This document shows, one piece after another, positions 56,601 through 64,000 of a DNA stretch of 64,000 bases. A program made the position numbers and the translations under genes. The notes under the pieces were generated by a model. It had not been told where the DNA came from and searched no databases. It saw nothing but the letters and a program-made list of their open reading frames with translations. Each line of letters opens with the position of its first letter. Within the stretch, counting starts at the first letter, position 1. Location of the stretch: assembly GCA_021234155.1 (NCBI GenBank), contig JAJEKV010000214.1:248001-312000 (forward strand), written 5' to 3'. This stretch comes from Isoetes taiwanensis (lineage: Eukaryota > Streptophyta > Lycopodiopsida > Isoetales > Isoetaceae).

Positions 56601-58848
56601 CAATTATATAACTGGCATACGTACTATGAAACGGCAAGAATTAGTAAAGACGTTTCTCAAAAACCAAAGCAAGTGTGATCACTGTCCATACTACAATGAG
56701 AAGAAAGAAACATGTATTAAGGATATCTTGTTAAATTGGGAAGCTGCCTTTATGCACTTGAATTGCAACTTCGTTTTATGATCAACACATTTTATAGATC
56801 CTAATTCCAAATGTACCGCATCATTAAATCATAATCGAGGCAGCTCACCTAGCAAATTTTATGTAGTCCACTTGATACAAAACCAAGCGGTAAATCGAGG
56901 CCCCTCACCAAAGCGGTATAACTAAACAACCACACATGGAATGATTACGTGGGTTTATGTTTACATAATTTTTTGAAGGTTCCATAAGTGGGAAAATCTG
57001 TACTTGAATTAAACCAAAGTCGATCCTCTATCCCGCCTTCTTTTCCATTTACATCAGTTTGTTTTCATAGCCCTCAGAGCTAGCTCATCATGTTGCTTCG
57101 CTCTCATGTTGCTAAAATCATAAGCTAAAACAGGACATTACTAATATCAAAACCATAAATTGAAAACAGAGAACATGATACTTACACATAAGGATATTAG
57201 AGCGTATTCATTCACATATCTCGATTTTTTCTGAACTTTTCTTTGGACCGATGATGAGCATATTCCAATTTGCAGTTTCCAAAACACATATTGTTATTTC
57301 TGAAATACTCTTGCTTCTAAATATATGGCAACTGCAAAATAAGATTTAACTTGAAAAGCACTCATAGAGAAGACGCAAAGCATATCTAACTTCCAATGAC
57401 ACCAAAGATTCCTGCAAGATCTTGCCTGAAGAAACATAATTTGTGAACAATATATTCAGATGCGCTATGCATGTGATGCACAGTAGTCACCATGCACATC
57501 TACATATTTCAAAGTTTCAGAAATGCATTGTGAAATAGATGGTTTTTTTGGAAAGAAACTATGAAAGGCATAAATATCTATTGAAGAAATAAGGTTTCTT
57601 ACCAAGTTATTGTGTCATTTGGCTATGGGTCAGTGTTTGACAACAAATAGTGGTACGGTACATGTCATGTTTGCTTCTTGAACTCTGAATCATGTCTGCT
57701 AAAGGAACAAATAGTCACCATAGACCTTGTTTCAAGATGAGATTTTATACACGGTAGATGTCTACTGAAAATGTAGGGCTGGATCTATCGAATGATTTCT
57801 TTTCAAAGCTTTTTGATGCAAGAATAGAATCTATAGTGAAACACATCAGAATAGAGGCAAATACCAGTGAAGAAAAACTCGTTCCAAAGATCCACATCAT
57901 CACATTCATAAGAAATTGGAAGACCTCAAATCGAGCTGCAGCATAAAGATGAGGATTGGAATTATAGCATGTGAATACCCAGCCAAAGCGTGCTTGAAAA
58001 TAAATAGAGTGGCTATACCTGAGCCTCATATATCCCCATCATCTAGCATGGTATGCACTGACGCAAAACGCATTCATATGCAGAATTCTTGCTGTTTAAA
58101 AAGCCAGATTCAATTCAACAGAGGCAAATTCAAAAATGTTTCAAATGAGCCTATTCAAACTTGTTATATGATGTATCAACCATGGAATAGATCGGTAATA
58201 AAACAAAGACATTAGAGACGGAAGATCCAAACTCTACATAAGTGTTGAGCCGCCTCAATTAATTTGGAAAAGTGTTATGCTTGAAATAATCCTTGGCGAA
58301 GTCCGCAGACCTCAAACCACAAATGTGGTGCCGTTTTCTCCCAAGATACTAAATCATCGGGTGGTCTTCTACCAAATGGTACGTATTTGTGAGAAATGGA
58401 GCCGCACGGACCTTATCCTGTCGAGACCGCAATAAAAGAACCCAAGGTGAAGAATTGGTTGGAAGCCCCATCATGCATCGAAGCGTGAGAACATCACACA
58501 AATCTGAGAACAAAATTGGTACCCGTGGAAAGAATCGGCCTCAAATGTAAAAAAAACAATAAGCATCTTGCCTCCAAGTAGATTCGAAACATTTCAAGCC
58601 CATTCCTGAGCGACCGTGGCAACCATGCCGAGGATAAGCCAAGATAAAGAAAGATGAAAATTGGGGACGTAATCCAAAGCAATGAAATCCCAAAATGCCA
58701 AATCATACGAAATTAGTATTTTTCGATTTTTGGATAATCGGAATATTTTTCCGGCATCAAAACTTCATACAATCTTAGGAAATCGCGCTAAAAAAAATTC
58801 CAAAAATATTTTCCACCAGACCGGAAAATCCCAAATTAACAAGATTGA
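53674..58848. other. AT-rich DNA with exon-like frames, no recognised gene
   Basis: About 5.2 kb. Open frames that look partly exon-like lie at 55034-55339 (minus; contains YRERFRGSVSRNHINMTVLA and LQAVEEKNRTEMMHAL), 56372-56781 (plus) and 57758-58215 (plus). I recognise no family. Short local duplications occur (gaagcacg-aacatggatata at 55780 and 55812; a 40-base block near 56015 and 56095). No tRNA, rRNA or CRISPR-like array was seen. Confidence 0.35.
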
Positions 58849-58875
58849 CTAGAAAATTGCCCACCGTTGGTGGGC
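58849..58875 (-). mobile_element. Helitron 3' terminus next to the helicase relic
   Basis: On the minus strand a perfect hairpin GCCCACC, AAC, GGTGGGC is followed by AATTTT, CTAG and T. It lies on the same strand as, and about 0.9 kb downstream of, the Helitron helicase relic, the position expected for a Helitron 3' end. Confidence 0.8.
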
Positions 58876-59779
58876 TTTCTATGTGATTGTAAACGAAGAT
58901 TCGAAGAGTAATGTGTTGTCTATAAATTGACTTTTAATGTGTGGTAAGATGTGCTTGTGTCCTCTGACTTGGGAAACTTAGTTACAGTAGTGCCTTCATC
59001 TTTTTTGTTATTGCAAACCCCTCTTTGTTGTAAAAATGTAAAACGCTTTGTTTTCCAAATTAGGCTTTTGTTTTTGATGTAGGTTGCCTGTGTTAATGAA
59101 TGTTAAAATTTGAAATTTAATCTTGATGCATTTACTTGTTGTTGTGCATGTTTGTGTCTATCAAGAATTAGCAATTTAGAATCTAGATAACTTTCTATGT
59201 GATTGTCTATGCATTCTCAATAATAATTGTTGGTACTCATTGTATTCTTTTTAGTGTATTGTAAGACGTGGTTGTGTAGTTTTGTGCTGGATTTTAGCAT
59301 TTGAATTTTGTTTAGTAAATTGTTTGAATTCGTTGATGTATTGTATTGGATTGACGCCTTGAATTGTTATTTTTTGTTGGCTGTGGTTCATGTAGTTGCC
59401 ATGTTGTACAATCAGTTGGAATGTATGTGGAATCCATTTTGCTTTTGCTAGAATTTGTTGGTATAATTTGCCTTCGTTATTCTTATATATGATATTTGTT
59501 GTACATGTGTTCTTATTTCATGCAATTCATTCGCACTGTATCCTAGGATTTTTTTCTGCTTCGTCATTGAAGGCTGTGGCCCAAGCTTCGCTAGTTGAGT
59601 CTATCAATTTTGCATAGAAAATATATCTGGAGTGCGTATTCACTTAGGATGGAAGCTTGATTGATATATCGATTATAATGGAATGGTAGAGATTAATTCT
59701 TACCTTCTAGAATTTGATGTTTTGATATGGCAAGTTTGACACCACGTTGTCGATGTTTCTTCTATATATTCTATAGGTA

Positions 59780-61260
59780 TATTTTTCATGAAGTAAATTA
59801 TTGCTTAACTCTAGAAGCTCTAGTTAAGACAACTATGCAGCTTTTCATATGGATCTATTTGGTCCTAGGATAATTTTGTCCTCCATTATGAGAGTTTGGA
59901 AAGAGCAAATTGCCAACACAACAGCAATAACAACAAAGTTGAGTTGTACCGTTACACCATGCTCTGTTGTGAATCTTTTCTCTTCCAACATTTCATTCAT
60001 TCTTATCAAATTAAAATGCTATGTTGTACTTGTTGTCTTTTCCAGCAAAGTGGGCACATGCCCCTCGGGGTCAAATGATTGAGGAACTCAATGGGGAAAT
60101 CTTTGATGTTATTCTGCTCTTCTGTTTGTAGTGTGTCAATAATGATGTATGAATGTAGCTCGCCATACATTCTTGCTAGTACTTTGTCATTCAATTTTAG
60201 GGTGTCTTTATTTTTTGGTGCGAGAATTGCTCTGTCTAATGGTCCATGTTATTTGGATCAATGTTGTGCCCAAACTCTTCATCAATGAAATCAAATGTAG
60301 CAACACATTATTCAGGTAGGTGGATAATGTTTTCATTTAGCGTTCGCTCTTTGTACATTCGAAATCCATTGCCAAGATCTAATAGGTGGTTCGACCATTC
60401 CTTTCCCCAGGTAGAAGACGCATATTTTGTATTAGATTGAAAGTTTTGTTCTTCCAAAGCGAGTTGCTTTTTACACCATTTAAAGAGAGTGTATGTTTTG
60501 GAAGCTCGTTTTAGGACTCGTAGTTGTTGTTGAAATTGAATGGCCTTGGATCTTGTTGTATCTCCTTCAAAATGCTATCAACCGATGTAAGTGCATCAGT
60601 ATGAGTCATGCTAATCTCGTCCCATAGTATTACTTTCATTCTTCTAATTATTTCTACATGATGGCTTGCTGCATCGTGTTGATGTTGACTTGGGGGTGAG
60701 GTCTAAAAGTAACTTGAATATAGAGTGTGCAATGCGAGCTTCTCTCAATAATAAACTTGCTATTCCTGTCCATGCAATTGCCATGATATTGATTTTATAT
60801 CCTCGTAGAATGCTAGTTATAGTATTGAAGAGAAATGTCATTCTTGTCCCTCCTGGACTGTCACTATTTATACACATGTTGATATCATTGTCTTTTTCAA
60901 GAGTGAGCATTGTAAGCATTCTTCTCTGGCATGTCTTGATTGTAGTATTCAGACATTTGGGAACTTGTTCCGTACTTGAAGCGGGTGTGAAGGTCTATGT
61001 ATGCATATGAAAGCAAATGTTTGACGCAATTGAGTGGGAATTTGGAAGTTAGCTGCATCTTCGAGTGTCTTTTCCCATTTTGCATCATCTGCCAATAGAC
61101 CAAGTGCCTTAGCAGCTTCACGAAAAGTGTCGCATGGCATCCTATTGATGCACCGTATGTCAGTAAAGCTTGTCACTGTTGGCCTATGGAGCAGTAAAAG
61201 TTGAAGATAGTAACTCTCAGTGTTCCTCAGGCTAACATTGTACATTCTTGTAATTACCTT
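59780..61260 (-). pseudogene. Helitron Pif1-type helicase relic
   Basis: From high to low coordinate: YLQLLLLHRPTVTSFTDIR, CDTFREAAKALGLLADDAKW, ANFQIPTQLRQTFAFI (61245-60960); the Walker A area DSPGGTRMTFLFNTITSILR (60870-60810), where GKT has become RMT; TGIASLLLREARIAHSIFKL; Walker B area KVILWDEISMTHTDALTSV (60640-60580); then MYGELHSYIIIDTL, PIEFLNHLTPRGMCP (60180-60050) and HMKSCIVVLTRASRV (59850-59800), the late LTRAS motif. This is the helicase half of a Helitron RepHel protein, which unwinds DNA in rolling-circle transposition. Frames break several times and the Walker lysine is gone. The Rep half is not seen upstream. Confidence 0.85.
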
Positions 61261-61964
61261 TGTTCTTGCGTCTCTATTCTTTCATGTGCTTTTTGAAGTC
61301 CAGCATGAATAATTTGTTCATGCATATAGTTACCTTCTATAAGACTTAAAAGTATGACCTTGTTTAGCTTTATACTCTCGTGTTGCATAGCTTCGAAGCA
61401 ATGCAGAGCGAGAAGCCCTTCAACTTCTTGGGCATGACGTTATATGATTGCACCCCACGAAATACAATACAAAACGGAAATCTCTCAAAAACTTTGCATA
61501 TTATTTCTAAATCCCCACATTTTGCATGCATATCAATTAATATTTCAAAACACCAGGGTATATGGACCTTAATTTATTAGAACGTATCGAAAAGAACCCA
61601 AGCTTTAATTTATTGCATGAAATGTATTAAGGGAATTAACTAAGTTAAATGTATTATGCAAAATATGGCAAACCTATCTGAGCAACATCTAAACATGTAA
61701 TTTTAATCTGAGCAAGCAGTGGTACTGTAACATGAGATGTTAGCATGCACATAAATGGACGCCATTTTCATGAAAGATATGTAAAATATTTTTTGCGAGA
61801 ACTAAAAGGTACGCAGCAGCTGCATGAGCAAAATGTTGCCGATAACTTCGGCCTAACACCCAGGAACAACAATGGGGTCTTGAACCATATTAATGTGTAG
61901 CGTCAAAAGCATGCCTACTTATTATCAAATTTTTGTATTAACTTTTAACATTGTATTTCCTGCA
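61261..61964. other. upstream side of the Helitron relic, no recognised gene
   Basis: AT-rich. The missing Rep domain would be expected here on the minus strand, but no His-rich Rep motif was found. The Helitron 5' TC end should lie here or beyond. Confidence 0.35.
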
Positions 61965-63200
61965 CAGCGGAAGTTAGATCTGCTGCAACCAGTTTTGGAG
62001 TTTATTGAAGCTCTTCCAAAGGTGGCCAAGATCTAAGGCTTGTGGCCGCCTTCTTTTGAGGCTTCTGAATTTTTTTTGAAGCTCACTGAATATTTGGTAA
62101 TGATTGCCGAGTCATGGCCACTAACATCTATAAATGAAGGCAAGGCAGTAGCTAAATTCATACTCACATTGGGTGTCCTTGATAATGAAGGCGTTCATAT
62201 TTTCAATTCCCTTGAAATAAAGACATTTCTTTCTTCATTGACTCCGAATTGGCCTACTCTTGATCATTCCAAATCAGAAGAAGTGGTCCAGTGTTTGCTG
62301 GAACATTGGATTATGCCTCAGGCTGGGGTTCCAGCATCTTTATCTTCAGCAGAAAGCTCCTGCTATGGTTCACCTTTGACAGGTAATGAAAGAGATAGGA
62401 AGGACAGCGAACCGGGATTAGAAGGGTTGATTGAAAACATGAGCATAAGAGAAGAAAGACCATTATCTACTCCACGCAGAACTCATTCTATAAATTCCGT
62501 AGGCACTCCATCAAGATCCCCTGAAAGGGAAGGAGTTGATCATGCCTCAAACACTCGCACACTATCAAATGTATCAGGAAAAGGAATTATAGATAGAATT
62601 ATCACCACAAATGGTTGGACCAATGCATTGTCAGGTTCAGCTCCGTATAAATCGATATTGGATTGTGAGGGGCTAGATGGTCTTAAAAGACAGAATATAG
62701 CTTTCAGGTTGCCTATACATATAGTAATGAGTTGGAGAGAACTGGGATGAAGCTTAAGGATACCCGTATGCGGCAGCTAAAGGAAGCTGCAACTCAACAA
62801 TTAAAGGCATTTCTTCCCATTTTAAAGGTGATTACTCATTACAATATTTAGTCTAAGATATTATAATCTCCTGATGACTACCTGAGGTGTTGCTGCCTAA
62901 AAGATGCGGAAGCGGGACTTGACCGAGGTAGAAGTTCAAATGAAGGCCAAAATGAATCTGAAGTTGGAACTCTGTCAGGTGGCTGCTGTGATTGAAACAA
63001 AAATGTCTTCTTGGATCAGGGGACAAAGGGAAAATACTCAAAGGTCTACATGAGACACTTACATTACTTATGAATGCTGCTTTTGCCTGCATTTCTTCAT
63101 CTTGGAGGAGGCTGAAAGCATGCGAGGACCTATTTGATGCTTTATTATCTAGGGTTGCGAAAATTCCCATTGTTCATGGATGGAAGGCAGATTCCAAGTA
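61965..63200 (+). CDS. unrecognised spliced gene or gene fragment, coiled-coil C-terminal part
   Basis: After tttcctgcacag (61967) a frame opens with RKLDLLQPVLEFIEALPKVA, then a stop at 62034. A 236-codon frame (62040-62750) continues FFLKLTEYLVMIAESWPLTS, KAVAKFILTLGVLDNEGVHI and VVQCLLEHWIMPQAG, then a serine-rich linker (PLSTPRRTHSINSVGTPSRS). After ctttcag (62707) comes ELERTGMKLKDTRMRQLKEA, up to a donor at 62828. After ctaaaag (62903) comes MRKRDLTEVEVQMKAKMNLK and, after a further break, LLMNAAFACISSSWRRLKAC. The helical first part, flexible middle and charged coiled-coil end look like a real plant protein, but I cannot name the family. Two or three breaks suggest a decayed or mis-called copy. 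Confidence 0.5.
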
Positions 63201-63212
63201 AAGGTTTACACT

Positions 63213-63540
63213 TGCTCAACGTACCTCTAGAAAGAAGCTTTTAGACTGCTAAAATGCTGCTGCAAATAATGGATAGGCACCACCAAAGCATGGATTGAGA
63301 AAAAACATCATCAATAGGCTGCACCTGTGGCCTATATGCAACATTATCTAATGCCAATGAGTCCTAAATCCATATTCTGTACAAAGTAGAGTTCTGCAGT
63401 TGCTCAACGTACCTCTGTACCTCTGAAAAGAACCTTCTAAACTGTGAAAATGGTGCTGCAAATAATGGACAGAGACCGCCAACGAAAAGATTGAAAAGGA
63501 AACACAATCAATAGGCTGCACCTGTGGCCTATATGTTGTA
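63213..63540. repeat. tandem duplication, unit about 185 bp
   Basis: ttgctcaacgtacctct opens both copies (63213 and 63399), and aataggctgcacctgtggcc closes both (63312 and 63509). Between them gctgcaaataatgga is shared. The second copy has an extra gtacctct. Confidence 0.85.
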
Positions 63541-63747
63541 GAAACATAACGGATCATTAAGCTTATCTGAATGGGCATAAGCTGGCATTGCGCTGAAAAA
63601 TGTCCATAGTCATGTGCGTCAGGGTATCCAAAAGATGGCACCACATAGCCAAATGCTGTGCAAAAATCTGTTGCGAAGACCTCTACTGCGATTTGCCATA
63701 GGCAGATCTGCTAGATGTGTTCTTGTGTAAAGATGTTTTATTTTTTT
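63541..63747. other. no recognised gene
   Basis: Short stretch between the tandem duplication and the edge gene. It may be intron of the minus-strand gene at the window end. Confidence 0.3.
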
Positions 63748-64000
63748 TTAATGCGCCAAAGGCACATTTAGTTTCATGCCTCTCCAGCCAAAATTATGCT
63801 CACCGGCGCATCTAAGGCAGTCGGGAAGGCAATGCAACATGAGGTGATCTGCATATTTGGTGAAAAAAGGATGCCTAGAATCAGGGTTAGTAGTATAACC
63901 TGCCATAGCCAATCCACAATAGGGACCTCCAAGAAATGAAAGAATCACTGCTCCATATGCTGCTTGTGCATCCAGATAAGAATCTCCCTGCATTATTTCT
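63748..64000 (-). CDS. possible DUF3429 / TMEM69-like membrane protein, partial
   Basis: The minus-strand frame entering from the window edge reads GDSYLDAQAAYGAVILSFLG, GPYCGLAMAGY. The YGAVILSFLGG..+GLA pattern is the transmembrane signature of DUF3429 proteins (bacterial inner membrane; TMEM69 in mitochondria). The next 50 codons (FFTKYADHLMLHCLPDCLRC) do not continue the family, whereas another frame gives FPTALDAPVSIILAGEA, which fits better, so a frame change or an exon junction lies near 63880. The N-terminal part is outside the window. Confidence 0.45.
   Translation of the reverse strand, partial: EIMQGDSYLDAQAAYGAVILSFLGGPYCGLAMAGYTTNPDSRHPFFTKYADHLMLHCLPDCLRCAGEHNFGWRGMKLNVPLAH

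Overview
The window looks like nuclear DNA of a land plant. It carries spliced genes, Ty3/gypsy retrotransposons with plant-type LTRs, Helitrons, Mutator-like and MITE-type DNA elements, a PPR gene relic and a sliver of plant-type mitochondrial small-subunit rRNA. The MULE protein type and the very degenerate, repeat-packed layout suggest a fern or another seed-free plant with a large genome; that placement is an inference. No single gene is certain to be intact. Most coding matter is transposon protein or broken gene pieces.

Layout. 1-13 kb: AT-rich DNA with two Helitron 3' ends, a truncated LTR, a broken FAD-dependent amine-oxidase-like gene (7.7-8.7 kb, minus) and a broken PPR gene (10.4-11.0 kb, minus). 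12.85-13.7 kb: four tandem units of about 220 bp. 13.8-16.9 kb: LTR and pol debris. 16.86-21.14 kb: a 4.3-kb segment bounded by long inverted repeats, with clusters of a palindromic motif just inside each end, an unrecognised spliced gene and a MITE splitting one of its exons. 21.2-23.6 kb: gypsy gag, protease and integrase debris. 24.5-25.6 kb: a broken VIT-VWA gene cut off abruptly where minisatellite-type sequence starts.

25.6-51.2 kb is the most striking part. It holds a Mutator-like transposase with a SWIM finger (26.1-28.9 kb, plus) and a five-exon Ulp1/SUMO-protease gene with its catalytic residues in place (48.0-50.3 kb, minus). A minisatellite with the core CCAGAAACACCA links and flanks them, reading one way at the left edges and the other way at the right. 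Two LTR retrotransposons later landed inside the minisatellite. Element A (29611-36168) is non-coding, has an initiator-Met primer site and telobox-bearing LTRs, and carries a mitochondrial rRNA scrap. Element B (37175-47048) is a chromodomain Ty3/gypsy element on the minus strand with a perfect 5-bp target duplication. Subtracting both restores a minisatellite with a higher-order period of about 560 bp.

51.2-64 kb: a DUF668-family fragment abuts, head to head, a spliced but broken PRP28-type DEAD-box helicase fragment. Two further Helitron 3' ends follow, one of them downstream of a degenerate Helitron helicase. The window closes with an unrecognised spliced gene and the edge of a possible DUF3429/TMEM69-like gene.

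Many reading frames break at CAG-containing sites, and minisatellite units vary at the same kind of site. Part of the apparent decay may therefore be consensus error rather than mutation.
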